From contig CM018605.1 in the NCBI GenBank assembly GCA_009192285.1, forward strand, positions 2,211,247 to 2,275,246: DNA of 64,000 nucleotides. The letters are read 5' to 3'. The position numbers were made by a program, and so were the translations under genes. Each line of letters begins with the position of its first letter. Positions within the stretch are counted from its first letter, which is position 1. The notes under the pieces are model-generated. The model saw nothing but the letters and a program-made list of their open reading frames with translations, searched no databases and was not told the origin of the DNA. Shown here piece by piece: positions 46,575-57,752 of this stretch. Origin of the DNA: Morchella semilibera. Its lineage: Eukaryota > Ascomycota > Pezizomycetes > Pezizales > Morchellaceae.

Positions 46575-49299
46575 TCAGCAAATTCTCTCCTCTGGCTTTC
46601 TATAAGGCACTCCTAGAACCTCGAATATCTCCTCCTCTGATTCTCCGGCCACTTTTGTCCCATCATTCAACTTCTGCCTCTGTGGACCCCTCAAAACATC
46701 CTTGAACAAGCCCCTCTGGTTTAGCCCATACCCTTTCTTGCTCGCTAGTAATCTCATGGAACGGTTAAAGATATCGTTCCCCGTAAAATATAGTAGTGCA
46801 GCTCCCCGTTCATCCCACGGAACAACCAATAAGTCAAGGCGCCTCCAAGTTGGAACATCTGGGAGCTTCGACGCTCCATGCCACTTCGACCCATCATCTC
46901 TCCCGCGTGACATCGCAAGCCCGCACATGGCGAACTTAATCTCAAATAGCCGGTCGACAAGCTCATCGAGGAGTCCGCCAATCTCGTGGGCGTTAGCATT
47001 GGGCTTTGTGATCATAATGTCGATGTCACCGCAATCTTCGGCACCGCGGCGGTAGCTACCCATAATTTGGAGCTGCAGCTGAGGGTCAAGTTTGGCAGCC
47101 GCTGACATGACAATATCGCCGTGTTGTTTGACTTCACCGCGGGGAATACGGGTCGCGAAATCCTGGTAATGGTCTATACCAATCTTCTGGGAGGCGGTAA
47201 GGCGCACGTTTTTGACGATATCATCGAGCGTCTTGTAGCCAGACTGGACCCATTGAGCGGCGACACTAGGACTAGGGAATGTTAATACCGTCATTACACA
47301 TTGGCCAGCGCGTTGTGCAATGGCCGTGAGCCAGGAGAACTACATACCCAACACCATAGACTCCCAGGAACAATTTTAATGCTATATCTCCGGGCTCTAG
47401 CTGCGCATACTCCAGCCTTCGTAATCGGTCCGTCTCCACGATTTCCTCAATCTTCTTTGCCAAGCTCTCTCCAATCATTGGCAGCCTAGTCTTTCATATC
47501 AGTAACTTTCATCTTCACGGCACCCGCAGGATATAATTCACTTTCTCGCCTCAGAAGCCGTAGATATCTTCTTTGTCTGTTTCCTGAGAACGGTGATCCC
47601 CTTCCGATAACTGATGGACCTCCACTGATCCTTCGTCATCTCATAGTATTTCTGCATCTCCAACAACTATTATCAAGCTCCCATATCAGTTATCGTCCTA
47701 TAGGTGATACTATACAAGACTGTAAGCCCAATTGTAAAACTCACGATCTCAATAGTCCTCGCATTTGGGTTACCCTCCTGTTGTTTCCCATCGTTGGCAT
47801 GCATACACTGGAACCCATCCTGCCACTTTGGATTACCTGCTCCTGCTACAGGTTTCTTCCGGTTCGCAGTTGTAGGGTCCTCATCAGGGGAAGCCCCTCC
47901 GTCATCAGACACAGATACGTCATCATCTAAAGGCTATATAACCGAACATCAGCTGACCGAGTGATATCTCATGTCCGAGTCAGATGCGTCATACCAAATC
48001 ACCCATACGCACTACCTCAGCAACCATAATATCTAGTTCATCCCTGTCATCCTGTGTTTGTTTACTTGATCCTGGTGTAGATAGCAGCTCCGTCGCGAGC
48101 TGCTGATACACTCGTTCATCAGTCGTTACACTGTCTCCCGGCTCGGTCACGATGGCAGGCTGATAATCTGTGATGCTCTCTTCTACTGTTGGGCTCGGTG
48201 TCTCAAGAACTCTCTTGGGCCGTTTTGACCTGGTATGGAGACTCCGCGCTGTAGCACTGGAGCTCTCATGGGATGGTGTTTCTGTCGGCGTGGAAGACGG
48301 GGGTGGTGAGTGCAGCTGCGGAAGAAGAAATGAGTTCTCAGCCTGGGTGGAAGGCTGGCCGGCAACTTTGTACTGGACCTGATCATGATTTAATACACGC
48401 GTAAAGGCGAGACAGTCGCTAATATATGTGTCGTTTACTATGGCTATATGATCCTGTACAACGCGGGGAGTTTAGTAAGGTCAGACGAGAAAGAGGGATA
48501 CGAGGGGTTTTACGGGAATTGATTCTCGTTTAAGGTATTCCAATATGTCAGAGTACTTTAACCTTGAGTCGACAATGATGTGTGTGATATCTACGTGTAC
48601 ACTGTCAGCTAATTCCCTCCCCGCGAGTACCGGTATGCTCATACTATGCTCTCTCCATTCTTTAAGGCAAAAACCGCCGTGTTTCATCAGCTTTCTGGAC
48701 CCTGATCTTACGAACAGGGTTTTTGATATTGTTGGGCACGAAATCTTAACTCCGCAGATACTAGTTAGCACTCGCGGTCAATGATTAGCGGAGGAGTCAA
48801 ACTCACAGAAATACATCCCGCTGAATATCTGCTTCTTCGCCGGTGCAGCAGGGGTTCTTTTTCTTTTCGCTGTTTTTGTGTCGACCGGTAGCATTCTTGA
48901 GGACTCCGGAGGTGGTAAAGGCTTCTGAGCGGGTTCGAGAGATACCGGAGTCATTGAAGGGATTGTAGCAGCAGAAGTAGCCAAAGAAAGCTTAGTTTCC
49001 GAGACAGCTGGCCCTGAAGCAGTAAAAGGGGTGTTTTTAGTAGAAACCTGCATGCCTTCACTCCAAGCAAGGTTTGGAGCAGTGGATATGATTTTTGCGG
49101 GTGAATTCGAAGAGGCCGCCTTCAGACGAGAACTACGTCGAATGATACGTCTATATCTCTGGTCCCTACTCGCTGCAATAGCCAATGATGCTTCACTTGT
49201 TTCCTCCAGGTCCGTCTCGGAATTAAGTGAGTAAAGCCTAGCAAAGAATTGCTCTTTGTTCAGGAATGGGTCTTCAGAATGTTCCCAAGACTCCCACAT
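46575..49299 (-). CDS. POL4: DNA polymerase lambda / Pol IV (family X)
   Basis: Nuclear family X polymerase for gap filling in base excision repair and end joining. Seven exons: 49299-48807, 48744-48514, 48453-48016, 47933-47745, 47666-47542, 47485-47348, 47271-46575; about 769 residues. An N-terminal BRCT region has YFVPNNIKNPVRKIRVQKAD and VDITHIIVDSRLKYSDILEY. A Ser/Pro-rich linker follows. The 8-kDa domain has NARTIEILLEMQKYYEMTK and LPMIGESLAKKIEEIVET; the fingers have KLFLGVYGVGPSVAAQW. The palm carries GSYRRGAEDCGDIDIMITKP and RRLDLLVVP, supplying the three catalytic aspartates, then YFTGNDIFNRSMRLLASKKG. Exon 2 has one nucleotide too many; removing one A from the A5 run at 48669-48673 restores the frame. 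A 52-nt intron would also do so but would delete the conserved BRCT segment. Confidence 0.92.
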
Positions 49300-51368
49300 A
49301 ACAAGAATTTAAGGAGCCGCCGGGGGGTGGGGGGGGAGGGGGGAAGGAGTGTTTATATATAAGCTCTGGGGGGGGGGGTACTCTATGAGTCAAGAACTCT
49401 GTTAGTATACAGCCGGTCGGGAAGACGCGCAGTATGCAAGTCGCTCATTGCATGATGGATCTGACTGGCTGCAAGAAGAACCTGGGAAGGGATCGTGTTA
49501 AGAGGGCGGTTCGGAATTAATTGCCACACGTGATCCTGTGTCGCGCTAGTGAGAGGGGGGGGGGGGGACTGGGAACAAGGATGGACGGGGGGAATGGATG
49601 TGGAACTTGTGTGTGGATCATGATGTTTAATCATGAAGCTCGAACAACCTATTATGTATCTTGGATATGTATACATGTATCCATTTGGAAATCGGTTGCA
49701 ATAGAAAATCCCTTCACCCCCGTGGTCGCCATACCCCCGTGAGAGCGTCTACTTCTACTTACTATTCAGAGTCAGAACAAGGTCGCAGGCTTGGGTGTTA
49801 GATACTTACATACATGTAGTGATAGGATAAATGTACGTATAAGCACATGTAAGTACATGTATGAGTTCAATCTACAAAATTTTTAAGGTTTAATATATCA
49901 TTTGGGGATAGAACAAATAAAAGACAATTATAAATAAAGAGTAAAAGGATAAACTATAATGTACTTTGTACTTGTATGTACTTTGAATATTAAGTTTACA
50001 TGATGTATTCACAAGTATCCGGCCGCGCACGTCATTACAAGTTGTTTAATGATTGGTGATCATATAAATTCAAGTAAAAAGGAAAATAACACGAAAAGGC
50101 TCAATTGTGTAAATCCTATCGTCATGTCGGGGTTTAATTACCCTACTGTAGGGGGACCTCCACATGAGTGATATCTCATGACGCTCCTTCAATGACCCCC
50201 CCAAAAACGTGTAGATGCATACAGTCAACTCGGTCCTCATAAATATTGAGGCTGAAAATGTGTCTTGTGTGGGGCGGTCGGTTGACAGCGTTGCCAATGC
50301 ATTACTTGCATGGTTCCCCTTCAATCCTAGCCTCAATCGTAGTAGATTGACGGGGAATGGCAGGGGCTCTGTTATCATACATCATCTACGCAGTGCTGCA
50401 TTTGAAGGTGCCTAACATAGGTCGCTCTCCCGGCAGATAGACTGCCATCGGTCACCCGGTCGCTTCCCTCACGGACAGGCGAGTGAAGTACAAGATGAAT
50501 GTGCATGCAATCAGCCGTATCGAATTCGATTTCTTCCACATTCCAGCTACCATGGGAAAAGAGTATCCGACAGAGAGGGGGGGTGGGGAGGGATTGGGTG
50601 AACTTTTTTCTAGAGAACGGATTGGAGAAGGGTGTAAGAGGAAGGTGTGGGAATTGGGATTCTATGCGAGAGGACGAAAACTGTATGGTGATGGGTTATT
50701 ACCATAGTACCAGTATCGACAGATACGAGTCCCTCGCATAACGGGAAAAAAAGACACTGAGAATGGAGAAGTTACGGCAGGCGGATTTGACACCGCGCCC
50801 CCGGACAACCAACTGCGCCGAAAGATGAGGGATCGGGAGAAGGCCTCTCTTTTCCTTCTCTTCTTACAATATAAGTTGTTACAACTTAACCCAGACTTTC
50901 CCTCAGTGGAACCCTTTGAGGAATCCTACAATCAGAACAGTAATAGGCTTTAATGTTATTGCTTCTTGAAACATCACGCCAAGCGCCAGTGCCAGCACCA
51001 CAGGCAGCGTCCAGCGTCCAGCTTTCTGTGCCGCTGCCTGATGCTTCTGCGGGAGCATCTATGTACATGTGTGTAGTAATTGTATGTACATGTATGTAGG
51101 GTACTGTCTGTAGCCTACTCTTTTCGGTACGTTAACTTTCTCACTACTTCTTCCGCTGTTAGCTTCCCCCCAGTCATTTCCGTATCGTTACCTCACGTTC
51201 GCTGTCCATTTTCTCTCCCACCCCCTTCCACCCTTTCCGCACCATCATCACCATCATCACTGTCAACACTGTCACCCCCACCCCCCCTCCTCCCGCCTGA
51301 TTTCCTTCCGTTCCTACGCCATCGTAATCACCAGCTCTCGCTCGTTCTTTGCATCACCCCAACTCACG
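49300..51368. other. divergent region between POL4 and sirtuin genes
   Basis: About 2.1 kb. The POL4-proximal 270 bp contain three long G tracts (49322-49343 interrupted, 49368-49378, 49555-49567). ACATGTA motifs cluster at 49810-49862 and 51061-51092. Pyrimidine-rich leader precedes the sirtuin ATG. No gene recognised. Confidence 0.6.
49322..49378 (+). promoter_or_regulatory. G-quadruplex-capable G tracts upstream of POL4
   Basis: G6-T-G8-A-G6 at 49322-49343 and G11 at 49368-49378 lie 23-79 bp upstream of the POL4 ATG, on the strand opposite to its coding strand. Sequence is compatible with intramolecular G-quadruplexes; regulation is speculation. Confidence 0.35.
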
Positions 51369-53099
51369 ATGCAAAATGGCCCTGAACCGCCGACAATGAG
51401 GCAGAAAACTTCCTCTCCCGCCTCCACGGTCGCTCCTGTGGAACCCCCCGCGAGAAAACCGCCTCAAATCCTGGACTTCAAGTTCCCTCCCGTAGAGCCC
51501 GTTGCTCTGAAAGAACATAAACGTTCGATAGATTGCTTAATCAAGCTTCTACAGAAGAAGAAGAAGATAGTGGTCATTGCAGGTGCTGGCATTTCTGTAG
51601 GAGCTGGAAGTGAGAATTCCCCTATTCGCCTTTCCCACTTGTTTTTGTTGTGGTTCTGTCTACTTGGTTAGCGTCGTGTAGTACAATGCTGACTAAGACG
51701 ACGAATCATAGTTCCCGACTTTCGATCATCAAATGGATTATTTTCTTCTTTAAGAACAGATATGAAGTTAAAGTCTTCCGGGAAGCAATTATTTGATGCT
51801 TCTGTTTACAAGGATGATCAACTCACTTCGTCGTTCCACGATATGGTTCGCAATCTCCATACCATGACATCGAATGCTTCGCCGACCGAGTTTCACCACC
51901 TCCTAGCAACGTTAGCGAACCAAGGAAGATTGCTTCGTTTATACTCCCAAAACGTTGACTGTATCGACACGCAATTACAACCTTTAAAGACAGTAGTTCC
52001 TCTCGGTAGCAAGGGGCCTTGGCCTCGGACTATTCAATTACATGGAGGGTTGGAAAATATGGTCTGTTCAAAGTGTGGATGGTTGGCCGCGTTTAACGCG
52101 AGTTTATTCAAAGGATCGGAGCCCCCAGACTGCTCAGAGTGTATGGAAATGGATTCTGTGAGGGGTGTGGCTGGAAAGCGGGCGCTTGGCGTTGGGAAAT
52201 TAAGGCCAAGGATTGTCCTTTACAACGAATTTAACCCGGACGCCGAAGCGATTGGTGCGGTCACAAAAGCGGACTTAAAGTCGCGACCTGATTGCCTGAT
52301 AGTAGTCGGAACAAGCCTAAAAGTTCCTGGTGTGCGGAGAATCGTTAGAGAAATGTGTGGAGTGGTTCAAGATTATCGGGGTGGGATGACCGTATGGATT
52401 AATGAAGACGATCCACCGACCGGCAAAGAGTTTGAGGGCGCTTTCGACCTTATTGTTAGAGGGGATTGTGAAAAGGTTGCAAAAGCTGCCAACATGCCAA
52501 GATGGGATGGCAGTGAGCCGCCCTTGCGGGCAGAGTCCGAGACAGATAGCGACAGCTGCGGCTCATTCATGATGGATATAGATCCTAACGAGCCTACCGG
52601 GAGTAGCAGCAATGTCGAAGTCCACATTCCCCCACTTCCTCAAATTACTCAACTTCCTAGCCCTTCTATAAGCCCACCACCGAAACTAAAAGGCGCGCGC
52701 AAAAGGCCGGCCCCTGACAGCAAGACAGGCCCTCCAGCGAAGAGAGCCAAAACAAAGGCAAAGGCAGCATCTACAGCTACAAAGGCAAAGGTGGAGCCTA
52801 AAAAGAAGACCAATATCGCTACCGCATTTAAAGTTAAGAAGGCCGCGCCCGCGGCAGCAGTCAAAGGGTCAAAAGCAAAGCCTGTAGTTAAAGCACCAAG
52901 AGCGCCAAAAACTATAAGTGCTACATCTGCAAAAAAGATGGCGGCTTCCGTTGAGATTCCGGTAAAGACAATTGCAAATAATATCACTGTTGAGATACCG
53001 GCGATGGCTACAATTTCGACATCTACTACACCTACATCTACAAATCTGTTTGGCAGTGAGAGATCGTCTTCAATTCCGATCTCAAGTTTGCTCAATTGA
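51369..53099 (+). CDS. HST3: NAD-dependent protein deacetylase, HST3/HST4-type sirtuin
   Basis: Class I sirtuin; the fungal Hst3/Hst4 type removes acetyl groups from histone H3 lysine 56 in the nucleus. Two exons, 51369-51609 and 51712-53099, give 542 residues. NAD-binding GAGISVGAG is completed across the intron by IPDFRSSNGLF; SQNVDCIDTQL follows, then the catalytic histidine in QLHGGLENMVCSKCGW, whose first zinc cysteine pair is CSKC and second pair CSEC further on. RPRIVLYNEFNPDAEAIG, VGTSLKVPGVRRIVREM and VWINEDDPP are typical of the HST3/HST4 branch. From about residue 395 the tail is Lys/Ala/Pro-rich with several basic clusters (RPAPDSKTGPPAKRAKTKAK), a likely nuclear localisation region. 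HST3 and HST4 cannot be told apart here. ATG at 51369 lies after a pyrimidine-rich leader. Confidence 0.9.
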
Positions 53100-55617
53100 G
53101 TAGACATGTTTATAATGTAAATTTTCAACTAGGTTATTGGTTGCGTATAGTTCAGGAAAAGTGGACCTCATTTGGAACTCGCTTAACCCGGCTACGTTAG
53201 GAATCAACTTGTATTGCTTGAAGTCACGACGACATAAAAAGGCGTGTACGTGCATGGGAGGAAGGAAACGGGGGGACCTAGTCTCAGGATACGTTTAAAA
53301 TACGGCTCGGAAAGAACTGGAAGGCTACGGATTTTTCATCTGGTTACTACCCACTTTATTCGACTTCACCTCTTTCCCTTTGTTTATTTATTACATTGGA
53401 GTCGTGGGACGTTTTGTCAATTCTCTTTACTTTCCTATTTCGTCCCCTTTCCTTTTTTTTTTATATATCACTGGTTGTTTTTAAATCCTAGATCTTTCTT
53501 TTATGGTGTCGAAAGGAGTTTTGGATATCGTTCGAACTGAGGGATTTGTTTTCTTCCAATAGCATTCTTTTGGTCTACATGCATAATTTTCCTTCCTGCG
53601 CTGGACTGGGTCCGGAACTTTGTGTACATACAAATGTCGCATATACAGACGGCGGTAACCTTCACTGTTGCCGCGCCGTGGGGTGCTTTATTTGAGTTGC
53701 CTAGAGGTTTATTGGCACGCGCACGAGCGTGTGGCTACACGGAGAACATATGCATTGCATATTTCAGACGCGATTAGATGGGTGTTGTATTCCAGGTGCG
53801 CAGCAAACCCTTGTTATTTGGTGACTGGGGGGCAATTCACTGGGGCGGGGAGTATCGGTGATGGATCATGAAACATCACTCGTATCATGTGGAGGGAGAA
53901 TGCACTTTAGGAATTGACTGATTCATGCGCTTTAGGAAGATAAAGGACATGTTTAGGGGGATAGCGAAACCGCCTTTAGCTTCCGGGCGTGGAAGTAGTG
54001 ATGAGAAACCCCAAACCTAACATCCTAGTGACTCGAATGTTTCTTGTTAGACTTAAGCTCTGTTCCGACAACCACAGTCTAAGTATTGAATACATGTAAT
54101 TAATTTCCAGGTAGTAAATGGAATGCCATAACTACATGCACACTACATATACTACAATATCACCCCAGGGCCGAAAAGGCTAGTGCGGTAAGCTTGAGCA
54201 TTTTTCAAAACATATGTAGATATGATATTGAGGTTCTATCAGTCTGACAAACATCACAACTAGCGGTTACTCAAATATTATCAAAAGAATAATCCGGCAT
54301 GCTGTATACACCAAGTATACTTACCCAATATCACGATATTGGTTACAACAGGAACAAAAGTTTTGTTGACTTACTAGACTACGAGTGCGTTTCTGGAGAG
54401 TTGTTAGTACGTCCGCGCGCCAAAACTCTTATCCACCCAGTTACCATTACTTTTTAACACAAATAACATGTCAGGCCGGGCTAGGCTGCACGCTGAGATC
54501 TTTTGGTCTCTTAGCAATCCACACATCTAAACTTCCAGGTATGCGTCCTGACACAACACAGGGGTATAAGAGGACCACTGGCTTACACGGCCCGAGATGA
54601 GGTAGCCTACATGCAGTAATGGTAAGTCTATCCATCTATGCTAGCTAGATCTTGTGTGAAACCTCTCGGCAGAGGAAATCAGTTTTTTGGATTCTTGACC
54701 TCACCTGTCCTTTACTTTTGAAGCTATTACATATGTAATTCTACACGTACCATCATGTATGCCTCTGCTGAACCTCAAGTTTTATTTCACCGTGACTATG
54801 GCCTGGCTGCTGTTTGGTTTCGAGCCTGGGACTAAGAAGGGGGTGTGGAGATAAAAGCATGAATTAATCAGGTAGCCTGAGGGCTGGCGACAGGATCGGA
54901 GGGTGGGGTCGGGCGACGATAGAAATATAAGTCAATGGGTGTCGAGTCCGAGTCAAGAGACGAACAGGGAAAATAAGACGTGACATTGGGTTATAAGATG
55001 AAACTTTTTGAGTTGAGATGTATATTGCATTTGGGGAGAAGGGGTTACATCCTAGAAAGACCTAATTCTTACTGATGTAGGTGTTTACTGATGTAAACAA
55101 AAAAAAAACTGATGTAGGTGTATTTCTATTCATTATATCTCATAGTAAAGCCTAAGAGATAACGGAATGGAGTTTTCTGATCGGAGGAAAACTCGAAAAA
55201 GGGGTATTTTCAACGAATTTGTGGCTGAGGCCTCAGTGGTCAACACCAACCTATTGATCAATGGGGCATCCCAGTCGGCAACATTGATGGCTGGGAATCG
55301 TTTCCGGAGAGGTCAGAACATCGATTATCAACCTTTCGGTGTCAGAAGTACCGAGTGACAGGTTATGAACACACCATCACATCAACTCACTCGGTAAAAT
55401 TGCTTTTTTCCGGCTTTCAGTCTAAGATTGAAGTTGGTAAGAAATAATGGTAAGTAAAGAAATTCCTTGCCCCAAACCCGGAGATTCTAGATCTAGGTCT
55501 AATATGAATATGAAGACTGAATGGAGAGAACAAAAATTTATTTTTTACATGAAAGCGGCTAAATGCGGAGAGGATAGTTTTGTAACACCCGAACTCTTAC
55601 TTGGGCATAGGATTCCC
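53100..55617. other. convergent intergenic region
   Basis: About 2.5 kb between convergent genes. No recognisable gene. Three copies of ACTGATGTA occur at 55071-55116. Open frames at 55167-55671 show no family resemblance and overlap the aminotransferase end. Confidence 0.55.
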
Positions 55618-57293
55618 TTATTTAGAGGTGACTTTATGGATACACTCCGCGACATACTTGACGTTACTTGATGTCAAGCCTGCTACTGAGATTCTTCCAT
55701 CCTTAGTCCCATAAATTGAGTACTATACTCAGTGTCAGAAGGTCCATCCACCTCCGGGAGAAAATGAGAGAAAATACCTTAGTTGCCAATTCTCCGACCT
55801 GTTCTGGTGTCAAACCAGTGTAACAGAACATTCCAATCTGGCTAGTGATGTGGTCCCACTTCTTCTGGGACCCAGCAGCCGTCAAGCCGTCTTTGAGCGC
55901 GTCACGCATGCTGATGATACGGTCTGCCATGCCCTTGACCTCAGAGAGCCACTGCTTGTTAAGTTCTGGGTCGTTCAAGATCTCGCTCGCGATACGGGCA
56001 CCGCCGATAGGGGGGTTAGAGTAGAGAGGGCGGACAAGAATTTTGATTTGTGAGTCGATGCGGGTCTTCTCAGCTTTGTCGGCAGCAAGGAGGGAGAAAG
56101 CGCCAACACGCTCACCGTAGAGCCCCTGGTGGGGTTAGTACTGGTAATGTAGGAGAGCGAAAGAGGGACTACCATGTTCTTTGCGAAGGACTGGCAAAGA
56201 GCAACCTGGTGACCCTGCTCAACAAAGTGGCGGAGGGCATAGGCGTCCTTGTCAGTATCTCCTGAGGCGAAACCCTGGTAGGCCATGTCAAAGAATGCGA
56301 AGTGGGCGTTGTTCTTCACAGCATCGGAAATGGCACGCCATTGTTCGGGGGTGGGGTCGACACCAGTGGGATTGTGCGCGCAGGCGTGGAAGAGGAAAAT
56401 TGAGTTCTTGGGAGCATCCTTGATATCCGTCAAAAGTCCGTCAATATCGAGACCGATTGTCTCCTTGTTGTAGTACCTGTACTGTTTAACGCTCAACAAG
56501 GAGTCTTTAAAGATGGCGCCGTGGTTAGCCCATGAAGGGGTTGGGATGTAGATGTTCTTTGTGTGGGGCCAGAAGCGCTCAAGAAAGGCGCCGCCAATGC
56601 GCAAAGCACCGGTTCCAGAGATGGATTGGGTGATGGCGATGTTCTCAAGAATGGGCGACTTGGCACCGTATGCGAGGGTGGCAGCTGCCTTGGTAAAGGA
56701 TGGAATACCAGTGATTCCGGCGTATTCCTTGTCAAGCGCCTTGTCCAGGAGACGCTTCTCAGCGGTTCGGACTGAGGGAAGGACGTAGGGCTTGCCAGCA
56801 TCGTTACGGTAAGCACCAACTCCGAGATTCACTTTTCCTGAAAAAGCATCGGCTTTGAACGCCTCAGTGATACCTGGAGCTTGTTAGTTATCGGGGAGTG
56901 GTTGATTACAAGTGTAATGAGTCATACCAAGAATAGCCTATAGTTTATTGAAAAAACTATGTGAGCTATACGAGTGTGAAAAATATTATAGATGACTGCG
57001 AATGGCGAGGAGAGAGACCAAGAACGGTTACGAAAGAGTTCGGGTTATATCGTGCTCGTATATCGTTCTCGGCCTCTCTTTTTCCAACCAACGAAACACC
57101 AAAATCGAATAACTTACATCCTACCAAATATGACAAATTGTATTAGCAATTGATATATTTACAGCCAATATTGATCAGAGAGATTGCTTACTGGAGGACC
57201 CTGGGGAACATTCGCCCAACTGCTGGAAGCCCTGGAAGCAGCTACTAAACGGAGGGGAGTCCTGGTGGATGCGGTCTTGACAGAGGACAACAT
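55618..57293 (-). CDS. AAT1: Aspartate aminotransferase, mitochondrial
   Basis: PLP enzyme exchanging amino groups between aspartate and 2-oxoglutarate in the matrix; part of the malate-aspartate shuttle. Five exons, 57293-57192, 56937-56928, 56873-56173, 56125-55778 and 55722-55618, give 421 residues. The basic N-terminus [20 protein letters not shown] is a mitochondrial targeting sequence. Conserved blocks are [86 protein letters not shown] with the PLP lysine (split by an intron after NM), [14 protein letters not shown] and the C-terminal [14 protein letters not shown]. The second exon is only 10 nt and supplies A-I-L, bridging the presequence to GITEAF. Divergent from RPL7 with starts 459 bp apart. 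Confidence 0.94.
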
Positions 57294-57752
57294 TTTTACT
57301 GGTCTCAGAAGAAGTTCGGAAGAGGTTGACAATGGAGTTATAGAGTAGAGGGGGGGCGAGGGGGAGAGCGGGATGATATAGCTAAAACCCGCAGTGTGCT
57401 TGGGGTGGAATAATGTGGGGGAGGCGAGCTTTAGGCTCAATATAGGATGGTCTAAGAAACACTAATGGGAGGAACCAGAGATACAGGGGATCTGGTAGTA
57501 TTTTTTTTTTTTTTTTTTGGTAAAGGCGCCCTGAGTCCCAGTTTTTGCATGTGTGGGCCCGCCACTTCAACTTCACACTTTCAAGTCAAGCCACAGGGCT
57601 AAAGCCCCAGTAATCACAGTCCTTAGTCACAAAAGCCCACCACAAAAAAAATCTGGTCAATGATTTTCCCTTGAAGATTATATCTCAACATCGACGATAA
57701 CAACCCATCGCCAAAATATCCACCGACAAATATCTCCCCCACCACGGTCGAA
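57294..57752. promoter_or_regulatory. shared divergent promoter AAT1/RPL7
   Basis: 459 bp separate the two start codons. Contains a T18 tract at 57501-57518 that could act as a poly(dA:dT) nucleosome-free element, common in ribosomal protein gene promoters. No other sites recognised. Confidence 0.45.

Noticed and set aside
52649-53128. Long antisense open frame over the sirtuin tail
   Set aside because: Hydrophobic Val/Ala/Phe composition is the mirror of the Lys/Ala-rich sense tail; a shadow, not a gene.
55167-55671. Two plus-strand open frames before AAT1
   Set aside because: No recognisable motifs; the second overlaps the 3' end of the aminotransferase on the other strand.
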